Positions 18,168 to 26,934 of a stretch of DNA of 64,000 bases are shown here, one piece after another (positions within the stretch are counted from its first letter, which is position 1; each line of letters begins with the position of its first letter). A program made the translations under genes and the position numbers. The notes beneath the pieces were generated by a model. It made no database searches and had not been told where the DNA came from. It saw only the letters and a program-made list of their open reading frames with translations. Location of the stretch: contig NZ_BMER01000005.1 in NCBI RefSeq assembly GCF_014636865.1, forward strand, positions 417,640 through 481,639, in the 5' to 3' direction. The stretch is from Parapedobacter pyrenivorans (GTDB taxonomy: Bacteria > Bacteroidota > Bacteroidia > Sphingobacteriales > Sphingobacteriaceae).

Positions 18168-19598
18168 ATGGAAAAGGTTCAAAAGCGAACTAAAATCGTG
18201 GCCACCTTAGGGCCAGCATCAGCAAAGAAAGAAATACTAACCAGTATGATTTCCAAAGGCGTGGACGTATGCCGCCTAAATTTTTCGCATGGCAGCCAGG
18301 AAGATCACCTCGAAGTTATCAACGTTATACGGGAAATCAACAAGGAGTACAACACGAATATCAGTATTTTGGCCGACCTGCAAGGTCCCAAGATCCGGAT
18401 TGGTAAGATGAAAGAAGGGGGGGCGGTGCTGCTCAATGGCGCGCAAGTTGAAATCACTACGCATGAGCTTATCGGCGATGAGGCCCGGATCTACATTACT
18501 TACCCGGATTTTCCAAAGGATGTAAAGGAAGATGAGATCATCCTGCTCGACGACGGAAAAATACAACTGCGGGTGATCCGTACGAATCTTGCGGATACGG
18601 TATTGTGCGAAGTCGTACACGGTGGTGTGCTTACCTCACGAAAGGGCGTAAATCTGCCAAACACCAAGGTTTCTATCCCCAGTCTTACAGAAGAAGACCT
18701 CGATAACCTGAATTTCGTCCTTCAATACGATGTTGAATGGATCGGGATGTCATTTGTGAGAAAGGCAGAAGATATCGTGAAATTGAAGAAGGTCATTGCA
18801 GAAAAGGGCAAATCTTCCAGAGTTATTGCCAAAATCGAGAAGCCTGAGGCCATCGATAATATTGATGCCATCATTGCCGAAACAGACGGAATTATGGTAG
18901 CCCGGGGTGACCTGGGTGTGGAGATGCCGATGGAAGATGTTCCGGTACTCCAAAAGATGATCGTCAAGAAATGCCGCGATGCGGCTAAGCCGGTGATCAT
19001 TGCCACGCAGATGTTGGAAAGTATGATTACTACGCCCCGCCCGACGCGTGCGGAGGTAAATGACGTAGCCAATTCGGTGTTGGACGGAGCTGACGCCGTG
19101 ATGCTTAGCGGTGAAACATCAGTAGGAGAGTTTCCCGAAATTGTCATCGAGACCATGAGTAAGATCATCGTGCATGTGGAGCGGACTTCCTATCCTTATT
19201 ATATTTCTAAAAAGACACAGCATGATGCGGATTCGGTTATCCCTGATGCCATCTGCGGTTCGTCTGTCTATTTAGCCGAGACAACCAATGCATCCGCTAT
19301 TGTGGCGATGACGTATTCGGGCTATACCGCTTTCGAAATATCGAGCTACCGCCCCAATGCTGATATCTACATCTTCACCGGAAACAAAACACTGCTCAAT
19401 ACGCTAACCCTATTATGGGGGGTAAAAACGTTCTATTACGATAAGTTCGAAAGTACCGATGGCAGTATCCACGATGTAAACTCGCTGCTGAAAGCGAAGA
19501 ATTTGGTTCAACCGGGACAGATTGTCATCAATACGGCATCTACCCCCCTTCATAAAAAAGGAAAAACCAATACCATTAAGGTAACAGAGATGGAGTGA
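18168..19598 (+). CDS. pyk: Pyruvate kinase
   Basis: The 476-residue glycolytic enzyme transfers phosphate from phosphoenolpyruvate to ADP. The N-terminus RTKIVATLGPAS and RLNFSHG, the active-site stretch including AKIEKPEA, the MVARGDLGVE motif and the ATQMLESM segment are all present. The C-terminal regulatory domain is complete. It has its own promoter about 110 nt upstream. Its stop codon overlaps the start of a methyltransferase gene. Confidence 0.98.
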   Translation: MEKVQKRTKIVATLGPASAKKEILTSMISKGVDVCRLNFSHGSQEDHLEVINVIREINKEYNTNISILADLQGPKIRIGKMKEGGAVLLNGAQVEITTHELIGDEARIYITYPDFPKDVKEDEIILLDDGKIQLRVIRTNLADTVLCEVVHGGVLTSRKGVNLPNTKVSIPSLTEEDLDNLNFVLQYDVEWIGMSFVRKAEDIVKLKKVIAEKGKSSRVIAKIEKPEAIDNIDAIIAETDGIMVARGDLGVEMPMEDVPVLQKMIVKKCRDAAKPVIIATQMLESMITTPRPTRAEVNDVANSVLDGADAVMLSGETSVGEFPEIVIETMSKIIVHVERTSYPYYISKKTQHDADSVIPDAICGSSVYLAETTNASAIVAMTYSGYTAFEISSYRPNADIYIFTGNKTLLNTLTLLWGVKTFYYDKFESTDGSIHDVNSLLKAKNLVQPGQIVINTASTPLHKKGKTNTIKVTEME

Positions 19599-20332
19599 TG
19601 ATGCGGATGTACGAGGTTAAGGACCGTCTGGTTACCAGTGCCCTGTTTTGGTGGTATCGCATCACCAACAGGGAAGAAGCTGCTATACTGCAAATCAAGA
19701 CGGATCAGTTGACCTACTTAGCAACTCCTGATTTGCTCAATCTTTATCGTGCTGCTAAACAGGTTGAACAAGCGCAGGTTGCAGGAATGTTTATCGAAGC
19801 GGGTTGTGCACTCGGTGGGTCTGCTATTGCCATTGGCAAGGCAAAGGCAAAACAACGAGCATTCCGCATCTACGATGCATTTGGGATGATCCCGGCACCC
19901 TCTGATAAGGATGAAGCGGATGTGCACGCTCGATACGATGAAATCAAAGCGGGCAAATCGAAAGGGTTGGGGGGCAATACCTATTACGGATATACCGAAA
20001 ACCTTCAGGATGTTGTGACCTCCAATTTGGCGAAGTACGGCATACCGATCCAAGACAATAATATCAGGCTTATTAAGGGGTATTTCGAAGATACCCTTTA
20101 CATTACCGAACCTGTTGCCTTGGCGCACATCGACTGTGATTGGTATGCTTCGGTGATGAGTTGCTTGATTCAAATTGAGCCGAACCTATCACCGGGGGGC
20201 AAAATCATTTTTGATGATTATGTCGAATGGTCGGGATGCCGCAACGCGGTGGATGAGTACTTCAGCGATAAGGACGGCTATGTCTTTACTCGCGTTGGTC
20301 GCAAGCTACATGTCAGTAAAACGCTTCGTTAG
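19598..20332 (+). CDS. TylF/MycF-like SAM-dependent O-methyltransferase
   Basis: The protein has about 244 residues. The start is ambiguous among GTG 19595 and ATGs 19598, 19601 and 19607; all overlap or abut the pyk stop codon, so translation is probably coupled. The SAM-binding loop is FIEAGCALGGSAIAI. Metal or acid motifs HIDCDWYASV and IIFDDYVEWSGCRNAV match the TylF/MycF family, which methylates hydroxyls on sugars and macrolides. No biosynthetic cluster is visible, so the substrate is unknown. Fusion to the pyk transcript is unusual. It converges on the next gene with 2 bp between stops. Confidence 0.75.
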   Translation: MMRMYEVKDRLVTSALFWWYRITNREEAAILQIKTDQLTYLATPDLLNLYRAAKQVEQAQVAGMFIEAGCALGGSAIAIGKAKAKQRAFRIYDAFGMIPAPSDKDEADVHARYDEIKAGKSKGLGGNTYYGYTENLQDVVTSNLAKYGIPIQDNNIRLIKGYFEDTLYITEPVALAHIDCDWYASVMSCLIQIEPNLSPGGKIIFDDYVEWSGCRNAVDEYFSDKDGYVFTRVGRKLHVSKTLR

Positions 20333-20334
20333 GG

Positions 20335-20709
20335 TCATTCAGCCTTTGGGCGCTGCTCAAGCTCATCCATCCGTACGCTATCGGGTGTGCTAATGTTGGC
20401 GCTGTCTGCTTTAATAATAAAGCGGGTGGGTTTCCCTCGGTAAAGGTTCGGCATGGGCACACAGTTATCACCGCGGTATGCATTCGGCATCGCTACGGCG
20501 TAATCCCTACGGTATAAATTAGGCATCGGATAGGTGTCGAACACTTGGTCATTGGTGCGCTTCAGCTTCGGCCCTGACAAGACGGAATCGATAATAATCC
20601 GGTTTTCGGGCTTGATTGCACGTAAGCCATTCTTGTCACCGTCGTCTTGGGCAATCCCAAACACAGGCGAACAAACGGCAGCGATTAAAGAAACATAGAG
20701 CCTATTCAT
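20335..20709 (-). CDS. Small exported protein with three MPNxYR repeats
   Basis: The protein has 124 residues from the ATG at 20709, about 22 nt after a TATTTTTG box (20732-20739 on this strand). It has a Sec signal peptide ending near FGIAQ. Residues about 62-92 hold three tandem 12-residue units, each beginning MPN(L/A)YR followed by R/G and D/K. The rest is hydrophilic. I do not recognise a family. It is divergent from a sensor kinase whose periplasmic domain could meet an exported protein, but that link is only positional. Confidence 0.65.
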   Translation of the reverse strand: MNRLYVSLIAAVCSPVFGIAQDDGDKNGLRAIKPENRIIIDSVLSGPKLKRTNDQVFDTYPMPNLYRRDYAVAMPNAYRGDNCVPMPNLYRGKPTRFIIKADSANISTPDSVRMDELEQRPKAE

Positions 20710-20829
20710 AATCAAGGCGAGTTGGTGTATTCAAAAATAAATAAAAATAGTGGCACGCGATGCGATAGCCGGTGTTAAAATTTGTTAAAAGCTGTATTTT
20801 GCTTCAAAGCTTATGTATTTTTGTAAGGG

Positions 20830-22650
20830 ATGAAGCACAAAAGCATAGCATTAATTATCGGGTTGATGACAGTGGCCCTGTTGGGCGTAGTGGCTATGCA
20901 GTATTTCTTTATCAGGCAATCCTATGTCCTGAAAGCACAGCTCTTTGACGAATCGGTGAAGGCCGCGCTGAACGCTGTGGCCGCCAAGGCCGAAAAGCGG
21001 GAGGTGATGGAGCTGGCTAATGCTCAACGTAAAAACAAGGAGAAATTAGAGCGCGAGCAACGCAAATTGGAAGAGCAGCTACGCATAAAAACGGAAGTTG
21101 AGCAACTTCGTGAGAAACAGGCCAAATTATTTCTCGCATTCAAACGACAGGAAGATGAGCTGATGGCTCAGTATCCATTTGTATTGCCGATCGAAAATAA
21201 TCAGTTTTACGAGACCTACTTCAACGATCCCCGATATCAGTCGCTGGTGCGAATCGACTTCCAGTCAAATGATATTGTTGACGGGGGATTTCGCCGCAAT
21301 GACAACTCCATAGGGCTCTACGCTGTTCAGCAAGTGCCTTTACTTAGGGCGAAAGACGACAGTATACGCTACTTCATCCCGCTGGGACCTATCGCCTTCG
21401 GCTCCACCGCGCTAAAATATCTGAACTATACGATACGGGCACTGCCTCCGCGGGAAAATCCAAGGTTGCGTAACGAAATTGCCCGTAAGGAGCGGCAGTT
21501 ACAGTTGCTGCAAGCTAATACATTGATGGATACCGTAGCCATACTGAGTGGTAAAAACCCACAGCTTGTTCAGGATTTTGAGGCGGAGATGGAGTTATAC
21601 AAGCGACCATTCAGCGAACGTATCAATGTCTCCTACATTAAGGCTGAGTTAGACAAGGAACTATTGAGTAGGGATATCAATTCCCCGTTTAATCTGGAGA
21701 TAAGAGACCGGAATACCATCCTATATACGTTTGCCAACTTTTCGGAAGCGAAGCCCAGCTCGCAAAACCTCTATTCTACTGATTTATTTCGGGCAGACAA
21801 TGAGAGCACCTCGGGCCGGCTCTCGGTATATTTCCCCAATAAAGGCTATATCCTGATGGGTAATATGACCGTGATGTTGTTTTCTTCTGTGGCGCTTCTA
21901 TTGGTGTTGATCGGCAGTTTTGCCTATACGATCTTTACCATGCTCCGGCAGAAGAAAATATCGGAGATGAAGACGGATTTCATCAATAATATGACCCACG
22001 AGTTCAAAACGCCGGTGGCGACAATCATGATTGCCAGCGAATCGTTGAAAGACGCGGAAATAGCGGCCGACCAGCAACGTGCCGCCCGTTTGGCCAATAT
22101 CATCTACGATGAAAACGTGCGTTTGGGCAACCACATCGAACGGGTGCTCAATATCGCTCGCCTGGAGAAAGATAATTTGAATCTGGAACACCGATCTGTA
22201 GACGTGAATGACCTGGTACAGGCCGTGGTAGATAGCATGGAATTGCAACTGCTTAAACATGGTGCCAATGTAGGCATGCACCTTGATGCTACCGATGCCG
22301 TGGTATCGGGCGATGAGCTGCACTTATCCAACGTATTGTTCAATCTGTTGGATAATGCGATAAAATACAGCAATGAAAATCCAGACATTACCATCAAAAC
22401 GAAAAGCGGAGGCAAGCAAATCCACATCACAGTGGCCGATAGGGGTATCGGGATGAGCCGCGATCAGCTGTCGAAGATTTTCGACCAATTTTATCGCATT
22501 CCTACCGGAAATCGCCACGATGTGAAAGGCTTTGGCCTCGGGCTTAGCTACGTAAATGACATCGTGAAACGGCTGGGTGGGAAAGTGCATGTACGAAGCG
22601 AGAAGGATAAAGGAACGACATTTGAAATCATACTACCGCTCAAACGATAG
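20830..22650 (+). CDS. Membrane sensor histidine kinase
   Basis: The protein has 606 residues. A transmembrane helix (about 7-28) is followed by a Lys/Glu/Arg-rich coiled coil (about 50-110), a periplasmic sensor region and a second helix (about 338-365). The HisKA phosphoacceptor is His about 390 in NNMTHEFKTPV. The ATPase has NVLFNLLDNAIKYSN, DRGIGM and GFGLGLSYV boxes. It forms a two-component system with the response regulator 10 bp downstream. The signal is unknown. A TATTTTTG box (20816-20823) ends 6 nt before the ATG. Confidence 0.93.
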   Translation: MKHKSIALIIGLMTVALLGVVAMQYFFIRQSYVLKAQLFDESVKAALNAVAAKAEKREVMELANAQRKNKEKLEREQRKLEEQLRIKTEVEQLREKQAKLFLAFKRQEDELMAQYPFVLPIENNQFYETYFNDPRYQSLVRIDFQSNDIVDGGFRRNDNSIGLYAVQQVPLLRAKDDSIRYFIPLGPIAFGSTALKYLNYTIRALPPRENPRLRNEIARKERQLQLLQANTLMDTVAILSGKNPQLVQDFEAEMELYKRPFSERINVSYIKAELDKELLSRDINSPFNLEIRDRNTILYTFANFSEAKPSSQNLYSTDLFRADNESTSGRLSVYFPNKGYILMGNMTVMLFSSVALLLVLIGSFAYTIFTMLRQKKISEMKTDFINNMTHEFKTPVATIMIASESLKDAEIAADQQRAARLANIIYDENVRLGNHIERVLNIARLEKDNLNLEHRSVDVNDLVQAVVDSMELQLLKHGANVGMHLDATDAVVSGDELHLSNVLFNLLDNAIKYSNENPDITIKTKSGGKQIHITVADRGIGMSRDQLSKIFDQFYRIPTGNRHDVKGFGLGLSYVNDIVKRLGGKVHVRSEKDKGTTFEIILPLKR

Positions 22651-22660
22651 GGAGACCATT

Positions 22661-23353
22661 ATGCAAAAAATTCTGTTGGCAGAAGACGACCCCAATTTGG
22701 GCGATATCTTGAAAGATTATTTGGAACTAAAGGGTAAATTTGATGTCACACTCTGCAAAGACGGTGACGAGGCACTGCGTCAATTCGGTAAGGAACGGTT
22801 TGACCTTTGCATACTCGACGTGATGATGCCGCGTAAAGACGGTTTTACCCTTGGCAAGGAGATCCGGAAGGTTAACTCGGAGGTTCCGATTATTTTCGCT
22901 ACCGCCAAGGGGATGATGGAAGATAAGACTGAAGCGTTTGAGCTCGGCGGCGATGATTACATTACCAAGCCCTTTCGCGTAGAAGAATTGCTGTTGCGTA
23001 TCCACGCTCTGCTTAAAAGGGCTTCACGTGAAAAGCCAGGGGAAGAAGAATATCCCGAAAAGTTTGAGATCGGGGAATACCATTTCGACTATGTTGCCCA
23101 ACAGATTAGTTACGATGGCGAACAGCAGAAGCTGTCGACCAAGGAGGCCGAATTGCTGAGACTGCTTTGCATCAAGAAGAACGATGTGCTGACACGTGAA
23201 GAGGCGTTGTTGAAAATCTGGCATGATGACAACTATTTTAATGGTCGTAGCATGGACGTATTCCTGAGCAAGCTGCGCAAGTACCTGCGCGACGATCCGA
23301 AGGTAGAAATTGTGAATGTACATGGCAAGGGGTATAAACTCCTAGTGAGTTAG
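22661..23353 (+). CDS. OmpR-family response regulator
   Basis: The protein has 230 residues from the ATG at 22661, the start of the receiver fold (MQKILLAEDDPN). The phosphoacceptor is Asp53 in CILDVMMPRKDG and the conserved lysine is Lys103 in DDYITKPF. A winged-helix DNA-binding domain follows (about 135-230), ending NVHGKGYKL. It is the partner of the kinase 10 bp upstream. Target genes are unknown. Confidence 0.95.
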   Translation: MQKILLAEDDPNLGDILKDYLELKGKFDVTLCKDGDEALRQFGKERFDLCILDVMMPRKDGFTLGKEIRKVNSEVPIIFATAKGMMEDKTEAFELGGDDYITKPFRVEELLLRIHALLKRASREKPGEEEYPEKFEIGEYHFDYVAQQISYDGEQQKLSTKEAELLRLLCIKKNDVLTREEALLKIWHDDNYFNGRSMDVFLSKLRKYLRDDPKVEIVNVHGKGYKLLVS

Positions 23354-23403
23354 TAGGCAATTCACAAAAATATTTGCAGTTTACATAATTTATATCGACC
23401 TTA

Positions 23404-23621
23404 GCAGCCGCTTATGGAGAAAGGCAGAGGGAATGGACCCTGTGAAGCCTTAGCAACCTGTCGGCAGACAAGGTGCTAAATTCTACTCCCGCCCGTGGTG
23501 GGGGAAAAATAAGCAGACACAGCTTAGCCTTGTGCCCTCTCCCCAAAGCATCCAGAAAAGACTTCTCATTTCCCTCGTGGATGGGCGTCGATGTGTTGTA
23601 CTTTAATTTATTCACAATATT
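23404..23621 (+). promoter_or_regulatory. SAM-I class (S-box) riboswitch leader of metE
   Basis: The aptamer runs from about 23410 to 23514. P1 pairs GCTTAT (23410-23415) with ATAAGC (23509-23514). Inside are the S-box core segments GAAGCCTTAGCAACC and AAGGTGCTAAATTCT, which match the SAM-I family consensus in pattern. The remaining 107 nt before metE are the probable expression platform. There TTAGCCTTGT (23524-23533) could pair with ACAAGGTGCTAA (23468-23479), which would break the aptamer. No classical U-tract terminator is visible, so control may be at translation. High SAM should switch metE off. Confidence 0.88.
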
Positions 23622-25943
23622 ATGTTAAAAACCAACAATTTGGGCTACCCGCGTATCGGTGCCCTTCGGGAGCTAAAAAAAGCTAACGAAGCCTACTGGG
23701 CAAAAAAGATCAGCCAGCAAGAGCTCTTGGAGGCCGCTCGCACGATTCGCGAAGGAAATTGGAAAACCCAACAGGAGGCTGGCATAGCGCTGATCCCCTC
23801 CAACGATTTTTCCTTCTATGACCAGGTGCTGGACCTCACCCTTACGGTAGGTGCTATCCCGGCGCGCTACCAAGGGTTTGCATTGGAGCGTGCATCTTCT
23901 TATAACCTCGAGTTGTATTTTGCAATGGCCCGTGGTTTTCAACAGGATGGACATGATGTAACCGCCATGGAAATGACGAAATGGTTCGATACAAACTATC
24001 ACTACATCGTTCCTGAGTTTGTCAAAAATCAGCAGTTCAAACTTACATCGGAGAAAGTAATCAATGAATTCAACGAGGCGAAGCAGTTGGGGATTGATAC
24101 GAAGCCGGTATTGATTGGCCCCATCACATACCTGTTGTTGGGTAAGGAAAAAGAAGCCGGTTTCGATCGGTTAGACCTGATCGACGGCCTGTTGCCCGTT
24201 TACGAAGCAATCTTGGGCAAGCTCGCAGAAGCCGGTGCCGAGTGGGTACAGTTTGACGAGCCTTTCCTGGCGTTGGATATCGACGACAAGACCCGTACGC
24301 TTTACCAAACGGTTTATACCCGTCTTGCGGCTGCCGCAAAGGGCACCAACATTGTTGTTGCGACGTACTTTGAGTCACTGCGCGAAAATGCACAGATTGC
24401 GCTGAGCTTACCCATACAGGCATTGCACATCGATTTGGTGCGTGGTGAAAACCAGCTCGACGAACTGCTGGGCAGCATACCTGCCGGCCTCACACTTTCG
24501 CTTGGGGTAGTGGATGGCCGCAATATCTGGAAAAACGATTATGAAGCATCCCTCAACAAGATAAAACGGGCCGTTGACGCATTGGGTGCCGACCGTGTGT
24601 GGGTAGCTCCGTCGAGCTCGCTCCTACATGTTCCGTTCGACCTTGATCTGGAAGACAACGAACAGTCGCTACCCGCTGAGATTAAAAACTGGCTTGCTTT
24701 CGCCAAGCAAAAGCTCACGGAAGTAACCGATTTGGCCACATTGGCTACAGGCGATGCCGACAGCACGATCACAGCCCGGTTCGAGGCCAACCAAGCCGCG
24801 CAGCAAAGCCGTCGTACCTCTTCACTCATCCACCGTGACGACGTGAAAACCCGTGTAAAGAACATTACGGATGCCGACGCCAAGCGTACTAGTCAGTTTA
24901 CCGATCGTAAAACTAAGCAGCAAGCTAAATTTAATTTGCCAGCATTTGCCACGACGACCATCGGCTCTTTTCCACAGACCAGGGATGTGCGCAAATGGCG
25001 TGCGGACCTCAAGAAGGGTGCGATTACACAGGAGGAATACGACAAGCTTATCGCTGAGGAAACAGAGCGGACGATCCGCCTGCAGGAAGAGCTAGATATC
25101 GACGTGTTGGTGCACGGTGAGTTTGAACGTAACGACATGGTGGAATATTTCGGTGAACAGCTTTCCGGCTACGCATTTACCAAAAACGGTTGGGTGCAGT
25201 CTTACGGCTCACGCTGTGTAAAACCGCCGGTCATTTACGGTGATGTTTCTCGGCCGAATGATATGACCGTCTATTGGTCAGCTTATGCACAAACGTTAAC
25301 GGATCGCCCCGTAAAAGGGATGCTTACCGGTCCGGTTACCATTTTGCAATGGTCATTCGTTCGCAATGACCAGCCACGTTCGGAAACCACCTATCAAATC
25401 GCATTGGCCATCCTCGATGAGGTGCAGGCATTGGAAAAAGCCGGTATCAAAATCATTCAGATCGACGAGCCGGCCATCCGCGAGGGGCTTCCACTGCGTA
25501 AGGCAGATCATAAAGCCTATTTGGATTGGGCGGTGCGGGCATTCCGTGTGTCTTCATCCAATGTGGAAGATGATACACAGATCCATACGCACATGTGCTA
25601 CTCCGAGTTCAATGATATCATCGAACACATTGCTGCGATGGATGCGGACGTTATCACTATCGAAACTTCGCGTTCGCAGATGGAATTGCTGGATGCCTTT
25701 GCAAACTTCAACTATCCAAATGACATCGGGCCTGGTGTGTACGATATCCATTCACCACGCGTGCCCAGTAAGGATGAGATGGTGAAATTGCTTGAAAAGG
25801 CAAAAGCCGTAATCCCCGCCGGGCAGCTGTGGGTCAATCCCGACTGCGGTTTGAAAACCCGTGCATGGCCGGAAACGAAGGCTGCGCTAGAGGCGATGGT
25901 CGAAGCCGCTAAGACACTGCGTGGTGTAACAGCAGCTGTATAG
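23622..25943 (+). CDS. metE: Cobalamin-independent methionine synthase
   Basis: The 773-residue enzyme transfers a methyl group from 5-methyltetrahydrofolate (polyglutamate) to homocysteine. The N-terminal domain opens with NNLGYPRIGALRELKKA. Zinc ligands are seen in HTHMCYSEF and NPDCGLKTR in the C-terminal barrel, and TTIGSFPQTRDVR marks the junction of the two barrels. It is preceded by a SAM-sensing leader and followed by a strong terminator, so it is a single-gene unit controlled by SAM. Confidence 0.98.
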   Translation: MLKTNNLGYPRIGALRELKKANEAYWAKKISQQELLEAARTIREGNWKTQQEAGIALIPSNDFSFYDQVLDLTLTVGAIPARYQGFALERASSYNLELYFAMARGFQQDGHDVTAMEMTKWFDTNYHYIVPEFVKNQQFKLTSEKVINEFNEAKQLGIDTKPVLIGPITYLLLGKEKEAGFDRLDLIDGLLPVYEAILGKLAEAGAEWVQFDEPFLALDIDDKTRTLYQTVYTRLAAAAKGTNIVVATYFESLRENAQIALSLPIQALHIDLVRGENQLDELLGSIPAGLTLSLGVVDGRNIWKNDYEASLNKIKRAVDALGADRVWVAPSSSLLHVPFDLDLEDNEQSLPAEIKNWLAFAKQKLTEVTDLATLATGDADSTITARFEANQAAQQSRRTSSLIHRDDVKTRVKNITDADAKRTSQFTDRKTKQQAKFNLPAFATTTIGSFPQTRDVRKWRADLKKGAITQEEYDKLIAEETERTIRLQEELDIDVLVHGEFERNDMVEYFGEQLSGYAFTKNGWVQSYGSRCVKPPVIYGDVSRPNDMTVYWSAYAQTLTDRPVKGMLTGPVTILQWSFVRNDQPRSETTYQIALAILDEVQALEKAGIKIIQIDEPAIREGLPLRKADHKAYLDWAVRAFRVSSSNVEDDTQIHTHMCYSEFNDIIEHIAAMDADVITIETSRSQMELLDAFANFNYPNDIGPGVYDIHSPRVPSKDEMVKLLEKAKAVIPAGQLWVNPDCGLKTRAWPETKAALEAMVEAAKTLRGVTAAV

Positions 25944-25964
25944 CCGCAAGGTAACTTCATTTTA

Positions 25965-25996
25965 AGCCCCGTTGCCGTCAGGTGATGGGGCTTTTT
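25965..25996 (+). terminator. Intrinsic terminator of metE
   Basis: AGCCCC (25965-25970) pairs with GGGGCT (25987-25992) around a 16-nt loop, followed by a T run (25992-25996). It ends about 15 nt before the trmD -7 box. Confidence 0.8.
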
Positions 25997-26011
25997 GTGC
26001 TCACAAAATCC

Positions 26012-26019
26012 TATCTTTG
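26012..26019 (+). promoter_or_regulatory. -7 box of trmD
   Basis: TATCTTTG matches TAnnTTTG and ends 4 nt before the trmD ATG (26024), predicting a leaderless or nearly leaderless mRNA. Confidence 0.6.
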
Positions 26020-26023
26020 TGCC

Positions 26024-26701
26024 ATGCGGTTTGACATCATTACGGTATTACCAGGTTTGTTGGAGAGTCCTTTTGCGCATTCCATCCTGCAACGCGCCCA
26101 AAAAAAGAGGGTGTGCGAAATCGTGGTACATAACCTGCGCGATTATACGCATAACAAACATCGGAGCGTTGATGACTATCCCTACGGGGGTGGCAGCGGA
26201 ATGGTGATGCAAGTCGAGCCATTTGCTGCCTGTATCGAAAAGCTGCAAGCGGAACGGGTATACGACGAAATCATCTTTATGACTCCCGATGGTGAAACAC
26301 TCAACCAATCCATTGCGAACCACCTTTCAACCAAGGGAAATATCATCGTACTTTGCGGGCATTACAAGGGTATCGATCAACGCATCCGCGATATCTACGT
26401 AACCCGCGAGCTTTCCATCGGTGACTATGTGCTTTCGGGCGGGGAGTTGCCCGCTGCGGTATTGGTGGATGCGGTGGTGCGCCTGATACCCGGGGTACTT
26501 TCTGACGAAACTTCGGCACTCTCCGATTCGTTTCAGGGTGGACTGCTGGATGCGCCCATATATACACGCCCCGCGGAATGGCGTGGCTATAAAGTGCCGG
26601 AGGTGCTGCTAAATGGTAATGAGGCAGCAATCAACCAATGGCGGGATGAGCAAGCCTTTGCAAGGACCAAAGCCCGGCGACCGGACTTACTGGATGACTG
26701 A
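26024..26701 (+). CDS. trmD: tRNA (guanine-37-N1)-methyltransferase
   Basis: The 225-residue SPOUT-fold enzyme methylates G37 next to the anticodon and so prevents frameshifting. The ATG at 26024 begins the family sequence [11 protein letters not shown]; an in-frame start 42 nt upstream lies in the metE terminator. The knotted SAM site is seen in [12 protein letters not shown] and [16 protein letters not shown]. It stands alone rather than in the rpsP-rimM-trmD-rplS operon of many bacteria. Confidence 0.97.
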   Translation: MRFDIITVLPGLLESPFAHSILQRAQKKRVCEIVVHNLRDYTHNKHRSVDDYPYGGGSGMVMQVEPFAACIEKLQAERVYDEIIFMTPDGETLNQSIANHLSTKGNIIVLCGHYKGIDQRIRDIYVTRELSIGDYVLSGGELPAAVLVDAVVRLIPGVLSDETSALSDSFQGGLLDAPIYTRPAEWRGYKVPEVLLNGNEAAINQWRDEQAFARTKARRPDLLDD

Positions 26702-26731
26702 TCCATTTTTATCCATTTTCGCAATTAAAAA

Positions 26732-26761
26732 TTTGTTTCGTTAAATTTTTTCATACTTTTG
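26732..26761 (+). promoter_or_regulatory. trp operon promoter
   Basis: TTTG (26732-26735), an 18-nt spacer and TACTTTTG (26754-26761) form a full Bacteroidota promoter. The -7 box ends 6 nt before the ATG of the leader peptide, so transcription probably starts at or a few bases from that codon. Confidence 0.7.
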
Positions 26762-26767
26762 TGTCGT

Positions 26768-26854
26768 ATGGCGATAAAAAGGTTCCACATCGGATTATGG
26801 TGGTGGCTCGACAGCGATAACGTCGGGTCAGTAGGAACAAGTATATATTCCTAA
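26768..26854 (+). CDS. trpL: trp operon leader peptide with three consecutive Trp codons
   Basis: This 28-codon open frame begins MAIKRFHIGLWWWLD; codons 11-13 (26798-26806) are all TGG. Three adjacent Trp codons just before trpE, followed by competing RNA stems, are the mark of ribosome-mediated transcription attenuation. Trp shortage would stall the ribosome here and free the segment at 26819-26829. There is no leader upstream of the ATG beyond a few bases, so initiation may be leaderless. The frame is too short for routine gene calling. Confidence 0.9.
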   Translation: MAIKRFHIGLWWWLDSDNVGSVGTSIYS

Positions 26855-26888
26855 TCAACCAAGGCTTTGGAATATTTGGCCCGACGTT
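26819..26888 (+). promoter_or_regulatory. Antiterminator of the trp attenuator
   Basis: The segment AACGTCGGGTC (26819-26829), inside the leader peptide frame 12 nt after the last Trp codon, can pair with GGCCCGACGTT (26878-26888) over 11 positions with one G-U pair. This uses the 5' arm of the terminator stem, so the two structures exclude each other. A ribosome that reads on to the stop codon (26852) covers the first segment and lets the terminator form. Confidence 0.85.
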
Positions 26889-26912
26889 TTTGAAAAATCC
26901 GTCGGGTTTTTT
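26880..26912 (+). terminator. Attenuator terminator of the trp operon
   Basis: CCCGACG (26880-26886) pairs with CGTCGGG (26900-26906), followed directly by six Ts (26907-26912). It lies 22 nt before the trpE start and is a textbook intrinsic terminator. Confidence 0.9.
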
Positions 26913-26934
26913 GTGTGATTTAGTTTAACGAAAC

